Of a DNA stretch of 64,000 bases, positions 27,493 to 36,139 are shown in pieces; positions within the stretch are counted from its first letter, which is position 1; every line of letters begins with the position of its first letter. Position numbers and translations under genes: made by a program. The DNA comes from Clostridiales bacterium CHKCI001. GTDB lineage: Bacteria > Bacillota > Clostridia > Lachnospirales > Lachnospiraceae. The notes under the pieces are model-generated. The model saw only the letters and a list, made by a program, of their open reading frames with translations. It was not told the DNA's origin and searched no databases. Location: assembly GCA_900045905.1 (NCBI GenBank), contig FCNS01000036.1:1-64000 (forward strand), given 5' to 3'.

Positions 27493-28494
27493 TTAAATTC
27501 GTCTTACACTATTTCTTTCTACAATACTACTGTCAATATACTTGATGCCTTGATGTCTATCACTTCCTTTAATTTTCTTTATAAGAATCTTTACAGCAGC
27601 TTTCGCCATCTGTTCCATATCTACATTGTAGGTTGTAATTTGTTCTGCAAACGGATGGGCAAATAAATAATTATCATAGCCTACAATGGAAACATCCTTT
27701 GGTATCGAATATCCTGCTTTTTGCAGCTTATCATATAATAAACCAGCTGCCAAATCACAATTACAGACAAACGCAGTTGGCAGCTCATCTGGTAGTTCTA
27801 CTTCCATATCTCCAGTCTCCACATCTCGATCTTCAATCAGCCATTTCCTTTCCAAAGGAAGATCTGCTTCCTCCATCGCTTTTCGATATCCAAAATAACG
27901 ATCCATAATATTTTCATTTGCTTCAATCGTACCTACAAATGCGATTTTTTTATGTCCACGTTCAACCAAATAACGAGTCATTTTATACATCCCAATATAG
28001 TTATTAGACATTACCGCATCGCAGGCAATTCCCTCGACATAGAAATCCAATAACACAACTGGAACATTTGATAAAGCTACTAGTTTTTGAACATAGGATC
28101 GTTCTACCCATCCAATTATAATCAATCCATCAATACTATTTTCATAAAGTATTTTCGGAAGTTCTCCTTTTTTTTCTTCTTCTGTAGGTAACATTTCAAA
28201 AACAGTAAAACTCTGTTTTTTGGATGCTCTGTAAGCAACCATTTGATACATGGCCCAATAAAAGGAAATACCCACATGCAAATACTTTTCAGGAACAATA
28301 ACACCAATTTTTAGTCCAGATTCGGAATCTTTTTTATACTTTGCCCGGCTATATCCCATTTGTTCCGCTTTTTCTATAATCTTGGTACGAACTTCTTCAC
28401 TTACTCCTCTTTTGCCAGAAAGTGCATTGGAAACAGTTACAATACTCACTTGTAATACATCTGCGATGTCTTTTAGTTTTACTGAATCTGACAT
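27493..28494 (-). CDS. LacI family regulator, second of a tandem pair
   Basis: A 333-aa regulator beginning MSDSVKLKDIADVLQVSIVT. The helix-turn-helix is followed by SNALSGKRGVS and a sugar-binding domain (KIGVIVPEKYL, MTRYLVERGHKKIAFVG, PTAFVCNCDLAAG). The ATG at 28494 follows GAGGA and starts 4 bases after the upstream LacI paralogue ends, so the two are co-translated. It sits at the edge of the mannan locus and probably regulates it. Confidence 0.88.
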   Translation of the reverse strand: MSDSVKLKDIADVLQVSIVTVSNALSGKRGVSEEVRTKIIEKAEQMGYSRAKYKKDSESGLKIGVIVPEKYLHVGISFYWAMYQMVAYRASKKQSFTVFEMLPTEEEKKGELPKILYENSIDGLIIIGWVERSYVQKLVALSNVPVVLLDFYVEGIACDAVMSNNYIGMYKMTRYLVERGHKKIAFVGTIEANENIMDRYFGYRKAMEEADLPLERKWLIEDRDVETGDMEVELPDELPTAFVCNCDLAAGLLYDKLQKAGYSIPKDVSIVGYDNYLFAHPFAEQITTYNVDMEQMAKAAVKILIKKIKGSDRHQGIKYIDSSIVERNSVRRI

Positions 28495-28498
28495 ACTA

Positions 28499-29524
28499 TC
28501 ATTCCTCACTCCATTTTTTTACTGTGTTTCCTGATATAATGGTTCCCTCTACAAAACGTACTCCCTGAGGACCTTCTTTTCCTTGAATACGCTTCAATAA
28601 TGTATTAATACTAATCTGAGCCATAGCTCTTTGATCGCTCTCATACGTAGTAATCTGAATCGCTTCATTTTTCTTAAAACCTCCATTGTCAAACCCTACA
28701 ACAGAAATATCCTCTGGCACTTTTAATCCTCTTTGAGCTAATTTATCAATCAAAATTGCTGCAGCTTTATCGCAATTACAAGCAAATGCAGTTGGCAGAT
28801 TTTGAGGCAATTCAAAATCTAAGTGATATCCGTATCCATCTCCCCTTCGATCATAAATCACCCATTCTGGATGCTCCTTTAAGTGATTTTTTTGCAGTAC
28901 TTTACAATATCCCATATAACGATCCATAATACTATTGGTAGCAGAAGGAGTTCCAACAAATCCAATCTCCTTATGCCCTGCATCTACCAATATTTGAGTT
29001 ACTAGCTGCATTCCTCTATAACTATCTGTTACAATATAATCCATATCATTAGAAATTCCATAATAATCCACACAGACAATTGGATATTTACTCTCATTTT
29101 TCATTTTTTTCACATATTCTGGATTCATTTCACCAATAATAATTCCTCCTCGCAGCGGTATACCTGAAAAAACGGAAAAGTTTTGTAAAATTCTCTCCTT
29201 TTCTTCACTTACTACTTCCAGAACAGTTAAACATCCTTTTTTCGTTGCCTCCTGCGCTACTCTCTTATAAATATCCATATAAAAAGAAGGAAACTCTTTT
29301 ACATATCGTTCTGCGATTACAACCCCAATTTGATACGATTCATATTCTTTTTGAATTACACGTTCTGGCATTTGATATCCCAGTTCCTGTGCCTTCTTCA
29401 TGATTTCTAAACGAAGTTCTTCTCCTACTCCCTTTTTTCCTTTTAAAGCATTTGAAACAGTTACTATGCTGACATTTAATGCTTGTGCGATATCACCTAA
29501 TTTCACATTTTTCCTTTGCCCCAT
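28499..29524 (-). CDS. LacI family regulator, first of a tandem pair
   Basis: A 341-aa regulator closely related to the gene that follows it. Both share VSIVTVSNAL and GKxGV in the DNA-reading head and CNCDxAA in the effector domain. The ATG at 29524 is preferred (GAGGA 7 bases upstream); a TTG two codons earlier is the alternative. Such similar heads suggest that both proteins read similar operators. It has its own promoter and is separated by a terminator from the YesL/GH130 operon. Confidence 0.88.
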   Translation of the reverse strand: MGQRKNVKLGDIAQALNVSIVTVSNALKGKKGVGEELRLEIMKKAQELGYQMPERVIQKEYESYQIGVVIAERYVKEFPSFYMDIYKRVAQEATKKGCLTVLEVVSEEKERILQNFSVFSGIPLRGGIIIGEMNPEYVKKMKNESKYPIVCVDYYGISNDMDYIVTDSYRGMQLVTQILVDAGHKEIGFVGTPSATNSIMDRYMGYCKVLQKNHLKEHPEWVIYDRRGDGYGYHLDFELPQNLPTAFACNCDKAAAILIDKLAQRGLKVPEDISVVGFDNGGFKKNEAIQITTYESDQRAMAQISINTLLKRIQGKEGPQGVRFVEGTIISGNTVKKWSEE

Positions 29525-29593
29525 AATCAAATCCTCTTTTAATGACTGCTTTAAAAATGCAGTTTTTTGTTTAATCTAATTTAATTCTGTTTA

Positions 29594-29622
29594 ATTTTAA
29601 CATCAATTCTATACATGGTCAA
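29594..29622 (-). promoter_or_regulatory. Promoter of the tandem LacI genes
   Basis: On the minus strand: TTGACC (29622-29617), a 17-base spacer, TAAAAT (29599-29594). It leaves a leader of about 65 bases. Confidence 0.65.
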
Positions 29623-29700
29623 TCACCGAAACGCCAGTCATTGTATAAAAAAGAGTTCTTTTTCCGTTATTTTGTACCATTATGAAAAGAAAAAAACAAA

Positions 29701-29729
29701 AGCTATCTCTATATTTTTTAGAGATAGCT
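29701..29729 (-). terminator. Terminator of the GH130-epimerase-YesL operon
   Basis: AGCTATCTCT pairs with AGAGATAGCT (10 bp). It is followed on the minus strand by TTTTGTTTTTTTC. Confidence 0.85.
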
Positions 29730-29778
29730 CAATCCTCACTTGTGCATTTATTTCGTTATCATTCTCCTAAGCTTTTTA

Positions 29779-30531
29779 TTATGCAACCATTAATGCTTCC
29801 AATACATATTGTACTAATAATTCATTCTTTTGACTTGTATCCATATTTTCAGTAAACACAAGCACCTGTTTTCCATAAGACTCTATCACTTCTTTTGCTT
29901 GATCTTTTGCAAACCAAGCCGCATCAAATACTGTTCCATCCATATAAATTCCACAAGGATATTCTTCCCCATTCTCATCCGTCTGGTAACAAAATCGTTC
30001 TTGGTATCGCCTCAATGTTTCTTCTGATAATGTATTTCTTAAATCTTCAAAACAAATTTCCAATTCATCACAATATTGCAAAAATCCTTCGGGCATAACT
30101 GTCGCATTAATTTCATCATAAGCTAAATTCAAGAAAAATTTTTCATAAGTACTATAATCGGATGACTGTTTTCCATCTAGTCGAACCGCTTGATTCGTTG
30201 TATCATCAAATTGATAAGAAATATTATAATTAGAATCTACAACTATCTTTTCTTTTTTTTGGTCCAATCCAAAATACTGTTCCAATTGTTCTGAAAGTTC
30301 TGTATCTCTTTCCATATTCATTGTTTCATTTACAATTGCCAATGAATAAACGGTTTCTTGATTATGAAAAATATTCCATAAAATCCCCGTTGTTCCAGCT
30401 ATCACAATAAGAATTACGAAAATAGGAACTTTATAATACATCCAGATATAGGAAACTTTTTCCGATCGATTCATCTTTTTTAATTTTTCTTTTTCTGTTT
30501 GATAACTTTTTTTCAATGCCTCTCTGAGCAC
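29779..30531 (-). CDS. Membrane-anchored protein of unknown function in the mannan locus
   Basis: A 250-aa protein. It has a basic cytoplasmic N-terminus (about 35 aa), one transmembrane helix (VPIFVILIVIAGTTGILWNI), then an extracellular domain of about 190 aa. That domain holds a potential Cys pair (CDELEICF) and a CGIYMDG segment. It overlaps the yesL-like gene by 19 bases, so the two are made together. No family is recognised. The topology suggests a partner or sensor at the cell surface for the sugar transporter. Confidence 0.7.
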   Translation of the reverse strand: MLREALKKSYQTEKEKLKKMNRSEKVSYIWMYYKVPIFVILIVIAGTTGILWNIFHNQETVYSLAIVNETMNMERDTELSEQLEQYFGLDQKKEKIVVDSNYNISYQFDDTTNQAVRLDGKQSSDYSTYEKFFLNLAYDEINATVMPEGFLQYCDELEICFEDLRNTLSEETLRRYQERFCYQTDENGEEYPCGIYMDGTVFDAAWFAKDQAKEVIESYGKQVLVFTENMDTSQKNELLVQYVLEALMVA

Positions 30532-31154
30532 GACTCTCTCTCCTTTTGTTCATTCAAATAACGCTCAAACCTTAAATTTACATACAATGTCCATGGATAT
30601 ACAAGAAGTATAACCCCAAACAAAAAGAACAATGGTAATAGTACTACTAAATACTTAAGAATCAAAGCGCCATATCCTACAATTACAATTCCCATACAAA
30701 AACTAACAATCGCATATCTCATTGAAAAAATCATAGCATTTTTAAACATATTTTTTATGGAGTTCTCAAACTTTGCAATCAGTGGGAAGATCCAATTGGA
30801 AACCATGATAACAAGAGAAATCAACACTAGCGTGGCAATCATAAAAAACATCCGATATGGGCTTTGGGAATTCCACCAAATCCACATATCAAATATTAAT
30901 AATACCAATACGCCTAAGAGAATTAATCCCGCAATCATCCCTTTTTTAAAGTTTTGCTTCCACATACGAAAGTACATTTTGAAAACTGGACTTTCTTCAT
31001 TTTTACTCATCGCTAATGTTACTGTATATAAAGCTGACAAAGATACCCCGATTGTCAAAATTGGAAGACTTGTTATTAAAAATAAAATATTTAACAAACA
31101 TAAATCAAAAACCTTTGTCAATACTCTACTTAATAGATTATCTGATTGAAACAT
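30513..31154 (-). CDS. YesL family membrane protein (DUF624)
   Basis: A 213-aa protein with about five hydrophobic segments. The start MFQSDNLLSRVLTKVFDLCL and the early motif LFLITSLPILTIG are characteristic of the YesL family. YesL proteins recur in Firmicute polysaccharide-utilisation loci beside ABC sugar importers, but their role is not established. It lies 86 bases downstream of GH130 and overlaps the next gene. Confidence 0.85.
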   Translation of the reverse strand: MFQSDNLLSRVLTKVFDLCLLNILFLITSLPILTIGVSLSALYTVTLAMSKNEESPVFKMYFRMWKQNFKKGMIAGLILLGVLVLLIFDMWIWWNSQSPYRMFFMIATLVLISLVIMVSNWIFPLIAKFENSIKNMFKNAMIFSMRYAIVSFCMGIVIVGYGALILKYLVVLLPLFFLFGVILLVYPWTLYVNLRFERYLNEQKERESCSERH

Positions 31155-31240
31155 AATTTCCTCCTTTTCTGCACGGCATATCCATTGTCAGCCTTGATTT
31201 ACAAATTAGAACAATTGGCTGGAATACGATAATTGTCGTA

Positions 31241-32410
31241 CTATTGATTCAAAAATTCCTTATTCTTCTGGATTAATGCAATCCTTTGTTTTACACAATC
31301 TACCGAACGAAGCGGATCGGATGGAGTATGAAATACATAATCAAGTAATTTATCAATTGTCGTTGTAGCTACATGCATTCTTGTATCTGAAGATGCATAA
31401 TAAATATATACCTCTCCATTTTCTCTTGCAATTGCTCCATTTGTAAATACTACATTGGATACATCTCCAACTCGTTCTTCTCCCATCGGTCCAATTAATA
31501 ATCCAGATGGTTCCGCAATGACTTTTTCTGGATGATTTAAATCTGTTGCAAATGCATAAATAACGTACCGTAATCCTGCTGCGGTATTACGAACACCATG
31601 AGCAATATGAATCCATCCTTTTTCTGTTTTAATTGGAACTGCACCTGCTCCATTTTTGGCTTCCGTAATTGTATGATAACGGCGTTTACTTGTCAAAATC
31701 TCTTCGTCAATAACTGCATGTTCAATATCTTCACATAGGCCAAATCCAATTCCTCCACCGCTTCCAGTGTCAATGAAATCATCCATTGGACGTGTATAAA
31801 ATGCATATTTTCCATTGACAAATTCTGGATGAAGTACAACATTTCTCTGTTGAGGAGAACGCAATGTCTTCAAATTATCCAACCGTTCCCATGTTTTTAA
31901 GTCTTTCGTACGCACAATTCCAGCTGCAGCAACGGCAGCAGACAAATCACTTACTGACGTATCCTTACTCTCTGAACAAAAAACTCCATAAATATATCCA
32001 TCCTCATGTTTGGTAAGGCGCATATCGTAAACATTTGTTTCTTCTGGACAAGTATCTGGCAACAATATTGGCTCATCCCAGAAACGGAATCCATCAATTC
32101 CTGTTTCACTTTCTGCTACTCCGAAAAAGGACTTTCTGTCATTTCCTTCAATACGAGCAACTAAATAAAATTTTCCATCCAATTCAATTGCACCTGCATT
32201 TAAAACTGCATTCACTCCAAGACGTTCCATAAAATACGGATTGGTCTCTGGATTTAAATCATATTTCCATTCAACTGGAATATGTTCTCTTGTCAATACA
32301 GGATCTTCATATCGATCAAAAATACCATTGTAAAAATCGCTTTTTCTATTTTTTCTTTCTGTCAATCGCTGTAATTTTTCTTTCTCTACAAAATATTGTT
32401 GATGCAGCAT
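31241..32410 (-). CDS. GH130 phosphorylase, probably 4-O-beta-mannosyl-glucose phosphorylase
   Basis: A five-bladed beta-propeller phosphorylase of 389 aa without a signal peptide. The length, and blocks such as [29 protein letters not shown] and [16 protein letters not shown], match the GH130_1 group. That group splits beta-mannosyl-1,4-glucose with phosphate into mannose-1-phosphate and glucose. It starts 1 base after the epimerase that makes its substrate. The call is by family resemblance and gene context. Confidence 0.88.
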   Translation of the reverse strand: MLHQQYFVEKEKLQRLTERKNRKSDFYNGIFDRYEDPVLTREHIPVEWKYDLNPETNPYFMERLGVNAVLNAGAIELDGKFYLVARIEGNDRKSFFGVAESETGIDGFRFWDEPILLPDTCPEETNVYDMRLTKHEDGYIYGVFCSESKDTSVSDLSAAVAAAGIVRTKDLKTWERLDNLKTLRSPQQRNVVLHPEFVNGKYAFYTRPMDDFIDTGSGGGIGFGLCEDIEHAVIDEEILTSKRRYHTITEAKNGAGAVPIKTEKGWIHIAHGVRNTAAGLRYVIYAFATDLNHPEKVIAEPSGLLIGPMGEERVGDVSNVVFTNGAIARENGEVYIYYASSDTRMHVATTTIDKLLDYVFHTPSDPLRSVDCVKQRIALIQKNKEFLNQ

Positions 32411-32411
32411 A

Positions 32412-33572
32412 TTATAACCTCCTGATCACTTCTAAACACATACGCCCGTTATGGTACGGACATTTCCAAGGTTCTACAATCGGTTTATGAGCAGGATTGC
32501 CATTTTCATCCGTATACCAAAACCATTCCGAATTCTCCCTTGGATCAATAATATTTTCTTTAATATATTGCCAAATATCTTCTGCCGCAGCTCGATACTC
32601 AGTACGGTCAGGCTCTTTTTCATATCCATTTAAAAATCCAACAATTGCTTCTGCCTGTACCCACCAGATTCTATTTTTATTTTCGACTCCTTTTTCACAC
32701 TCATTCCATACAGAATGATTATGATAAGCTTTTTTATAAACACATTCTGTTAGATCTTTTGTCATCTTCTCCATTCTAGCAGTTAGATTCTTATCCCCCA
32801 CTATCTCGCATCCTCGATCTATCAGCCATGCAGTCTCAATATCATGTCCATAGGAATGTAAATCAATCAACGAGTTCCAGTCTTTGTCAAAAAATACTTC
32901 TTGCCGATGTAGCTTTGGATTATAAACTTTTGTTTCAAAAATCTCTAAAATCCATCTTAGATTTTTTTCTACTCTCTCATCCCTGCTCACTCGATATAAT
33001 TCTGTATAAGCTTCAAAGACATGAAGAAGTGTATTCATTGTTTTCTCTGCCATTACACCATTTTCGGATAACTTTTCATTATTGACTGGCTGAAAATCTC
33101 TGCTAAACGCTTCTAAGTAACCTTTTTCATCTTTACATTTCTTTTCAATTAACTCATAAAGTTGAAATGCTTGCTTCAAAGCTTCTTTTTTTCCAGAAAC
33201 ATCATAGTAAGAAGCCAACGCATAAATTGCAAATGCCTGATTATACGTATGCTTTATGTCTTCTTTTACTTTTCCATCAAATGCAACGGACCAGTAAATT
33301 CCACCATACTGCGAATCAAAACAAAACGATTTCATAAATTCATAGGCATGATCCGCATAATTGATTAATGTATCATCTTGTATCATTTTGGCTGCACTGG
33401 AAAAGAACCAGAGAATACGACTATTCAAAATACATCCTTTTACCGCTTCTTTGTCAATGGTTCCATTAAAATCCATGTATCCATAAAATCCGCCATGTTC
33501 TTTGTCACAAAGGTTCTTCCAAAACGGAATCAACTTTGTTTCTAAATGATTTTGAATCTCCGTCTTTAACAT
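32412..33572 (-). CDS. Cellobiose/mannobiose 2-epimerase (AGE family)
   Basis: A cytoplasmic (alpha/alpha)6-barrel enzyme of 386 aa that inverts C2 of the reducing sugar. In this setting it should convert beta-1,4-mannobiose to mannosyl-glucose. Family marks are [10 protein letters not shown] at the start, [27 protein letters not shown], the catalytic-His motif [11 protein letters not shown], and [13 protein letters not shown] near the end. It lies between two GH130 genes, spaced 11 and 1 bases, in one operon. Confidence 0.92.
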   Translation of the reverse strand: MLKTEIQNHLETKLIPFWKNLCDKEHGGFYGYMDFNGTIDKEAVKGCILNSRILWFFSSAAKMIQDDTLINYADHAYEFMKSFCFDSQYGGIYWSVAFDGKVKEDIKHTYNQAFAIYALASYYDVSGKKEALKQAFQLYELIEKKCKDEKGYLEAFSRDFQPVNNEKLSENGVMAEKTMNTLLHVFEAYTELYRVSRDERVEKNLRWILEIFETKVYNPKLHRQEVFFDKDWNSLIDLHSYGHDIETAWLIDRGCEIVGDKNLTARMEKMTKDLTECVYKKAYHNHSVWNECEKGVENKNRIWWVQAEAIVGFLNGYEKEPDRTEYRAAAEDIWQYIKENIIDPRENSEWFWYTDENGNPAHKPIVEPWKCPYHNGRMCLEVIRRL

Positions 33573-33583
33573 ATGTCTTCCCC

Positions 33584-34606
33584 TTATCTCTTTCCTATTT
33601 CACTGTCGCTTTCCGTTACAGAACTATGCGCTTTAATATAATCTACCAATTCATCTGCATAGGCAAACGCTAAACCAACATAACTATCCGCTGCCCCATA
33701 ATAAATTGCCATTTTATTTGTTTCGCTATCATGAATCGTCGCACATGGGAATGTTACATTTGGTACAAATCCACGTTCTTCATACCACTCTTGTGGTGTT
33801 AATAAGAAGTTTTCACAACGATATTTTACAATGGAAGGATTTTCAATATCTAAAATTGCGCCTCCCAAACTATAAACATATCCGTTACAGGTTCCAGTCA
33901 CTCCATGATAAATCAAAAGCCATCCTTCACTTGTTTCAATCGGAGCGGCTCCGCCTCCAATTTTTAAATTTTCCCACCATTCACTACTCTTACCCATTAC
34001 ATGGCGATGTTTTCCCCAATAGACCATATCTGGACTTTCAGATAAAAAGATATCTCCAAATGGAGTATGTCCGCTATCACTTGGTCTGGAAAGCATAACA
34101 AATTTACCATTTATTTTTCTTGGGAATAAAACTGCATTTCGATTAAATGGTAAAAATGGGTTTTCTACTCTAACAAATGTTTTAAAGTCCGTAGTCTTCG
34201 CTACTCCAATCGCAGCTCCATAAAAATCTTGGCACCATATAATATAATACGTATCTTCTACCTTTACAAGACGTGGATCGTACGCATAAACTGGCATAAA
34301 AGAATTTCCATCCTCATCTACGAAATTAATTTTATCTTTATCAAAATCCCAATGAATACCATCTTGACTATGTCCGATATAAATATAAGGAATTCCATTG
34401 ATCTGTTCTCCACGAAATACGCCAATAAATGCACCTTCGTAAGGAATTACTGCGCTATTAAAAATACGTGCCACACCATCTACTGGATTACGTCCAATAA
34501 TTGGATTTTCACTATAACGCCAAATTGGGGCTCCCTGGATTACTTCTGGTTTCTCCTGCCATGGTACATTTGGTACTGCTGGACTAATTAACTTAAATTC
34601 GCTCAT
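33584..34606 (-). CDS. GH130 phosphorylase, probably beta-1,4-mannooligosaccharide phosphorylase
   Basis: A 340-aa beta-propeller phosphorylase, shorter than its downstream relative, as is normal for the GH130_2 group. Blocks include FNSAVIPYEGAFIGVFRGE, YDPRLVKVEDTYYIIWCQD and LLIYHGVTGTCNGYVYSLG. It should remove mannose from manno-oligosaccharides as mannose-1-phosphate. It is the first gene of its operon, with TGGAGGAATTAAA before the ATG. No signal peptide, so it acts inside the cell on imported sugar. Confidence 0.9.
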   Translation of the reverse strand: MSEFKLISPAVPNVPWQEKPEVIQGAPIWRYSENPIIGRNPVDGVARIFNSAVIPYEGAFIGVFRGEQINGIPYIYIGHSQDGIHWDFDKDKINFVDEDGNSFMPVYAYDPRLVKVEDTYYIIWCQDFYGAAIGVAKTTDFKTFVRVENPFLPFNRNAVLFPRKINGKFVMLSRPSDSGHTPFGDIFLSESPDMVYWGKHRHVMGKSSEWWENLKIGGGAAPIETSEGWLLIYHGVTGTCNGYVYSLGGAILDIENPSIVKYRCENFLLTPQEWYEERGFVPNVTFPCATIHDSETNKMAIYYGAADSYVGLAFAYADELVDYIKAHSSVTESDSEIGKR

Positions 34607-34794
34607 TTTAATTCCTCCATTTTAATTTATTCTTTGCTGTCCTCATTGGAATCTTAACAGTTTCATTTTCATAAAATTCTGATTCCTATGAACTGTTTCC
34701 CTCATAAAATTAATCTCAAATAACAAATCATTCCTTTATTATTCCTAGACAAAAATAAGAAGGTTACGTTTTTTAATTTCTATATCGCTTTTAT

Positions 34795-34814
34795 TTTAAG
34801 TTTTTTAACTTAAA
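34795..34814. promoter_or_regulatory. Palindrome upstream of the GH130 operon
   Basis: TTTAAGTT-TTTT-AACTTAAA has perfect 8-base arms and lies about 190 bases before the GH130 start, in the region shared with the divergent AraC gene. It could be an operator, but the whole stretch 34700-35110 is extremely AT-rich, so chance is possible. Nothing else is clear in this gap. Confidence 0.35.
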
Positions 34815-35146
34815 TATATATTAACATATACTTATATATATTTCATCATATTATCTTGGTTTTTATTTATATATATTGGTCAAAATATTATTTCTTATAT
34901 TTTTCACATTTTACACTTTATTTTTTTGTCTATTTTGCTATTATTTTTTTGTTTCTTTTTTTTATTTATTACATTTCATTTTTCTTCTTTATTTTTCGGA
35001 TTTACTTTTAGTTATTTTTATGTTATTATTTAATTAATAATATTTATTTTTTAATTTACTTTTTTTATTTTCTTGCAATTTTTTTATTATGCAACTATTC
35101 CATCAATGATTTACTTTGATGCCCAACAAAGAAAGGTGTGATTCTT

Positions 35147-36034
35147 TTGAAATATAAAAACAATGATTCAGAGAATTTTTTCTCATTACAGCCTGCAATT
35201 AACAAATACAACAATCATTGCTGGCACTCCCTTATTTACAGCAGTCCTCCAGAGTATTCTTTTGCTTATTTATATGTAAAAACATTTTGGAAGATTTGTC
35301 TTCAAAACTCTCACCATTATAGTTTTAAACCTTCCGATGATTTTTGCTTATTATACTCGGTAGAAGGAGAGGGGATTCTTACTTTTGAAAATAAAACAAT
35401 TTCGCTAAAATCAAATAGTTTGTATTTCTGGCCCTGTACAAACAATTATTTTATTGAGGCGGTTTCTTCTCAATGGAACTATAATTTAATTTTTGTTAAC
35501 GGCGCAGAAATTACTTACTACTACAATCAATTTCAACCATTTTCCCAGACTAGCATTTTTATACCAGACAACTCTAAATTATTTCATCTTATTCAGCACT
35601 TTGAAAATCAGATACAAACCTTCCACTCTCCCTTTCAACATATTTTATTTTTAACAAATTTTTTTATTGAACTAATAACAATCAGCCAGACACAAACGTC
35701 TCCACTGCAGGTTCCTAATTATCTTTTAGAAATACGAAACCAATTCGATCACCACTACGATCAATATTACTCTCTTGACCTTTTAGCAGAACAGTTCTCC
35801 ATAAACAAATACAAGATTGTTAAAGAATTCTCCCATTATTTTGGAGTTTCTCCTATTAATTACCTTGTAAATTGTCGTATTGAAGCTTCCAAAAATTTAT
35901 TAATCTCCACTAATGCGAAAATACATGACATTGGTTTTCAAGTTGGATATGAAAATACCACTCATTTTATCAATTCCTTCAAAAAACATACTGGATTAAC
36001 TCCTTTAAATTATCGGAAAGAATATTCTATATAA
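35147..36034 (+). CDS. AraC family transcriptional regulator
   Basis: A regulator of about 295 aa with an N-terminal cupin-like sensing half (about residues 50-130) and a C-terminal double helix-turn-helix (YSLDLLAEQFSINKYKIVKE, then IHDIGFQVGYENTTHFINSF). A TTG start at 35147 is chosen for its spacing from GAAAGG; a GTG at 35138 is too close to that site. It is divergent from the GH130 operon and convergent with the mannanase gene, so it is probably a mannan-locus activator. Confidence 0.85.
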   Translation: MKYKNNDSENFFSLQPAINKYNNHCWHSLIYSSPPEYSFAYLYVKTFWKICLQNSHHYSFKPSDDFCLLYSVEGEGILTFENKTISLKSNSLYFWPCTNNYFIEAVSSQWNYNLIFVNGAEITYYYNQFQPFSQTSIFIPDNSKLFHLIQHFENQIQTFHSPFQHILFLTNFFIELITISQTQTSPLQVPNYLLEIRNQFDHHYDQYYSLDLLAEQFSINKYKIVKEFSHYFGVSPINYLVNCRIEASKNLLISTNAKIHDIGFQVGYENTTHFINSFKKHTGLTPLNYRKEYSI

Positions 36035-36044
36035 ATAAAATACA

Positions 36045-36088
36045 AAAATACGGTGTTAACAGCTATTAAAGCTACTAACACCGTATTT
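36045..36088. terminator. Bidirectional terminator between araC-like and mannanase genes
   Basis: AAATACGGTGTTA pairs with TAACACCGTATTT (13 bp), placed between convergent stop codons. Confidence 0.85.
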
Positions 36089-36139
36089 CACGAAATAGTT
36101 TCTATCCTATTATCCTATTTACATCCGTCTTTTAATTAT

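Noticed and set aside
34700-35110. Very AT-rich gap considered as a replication origin or attachment site
   Set aside because: No DnaA boxes, direct repeats or integrase were seen; it looks like an AT-rich divergent promoter region.
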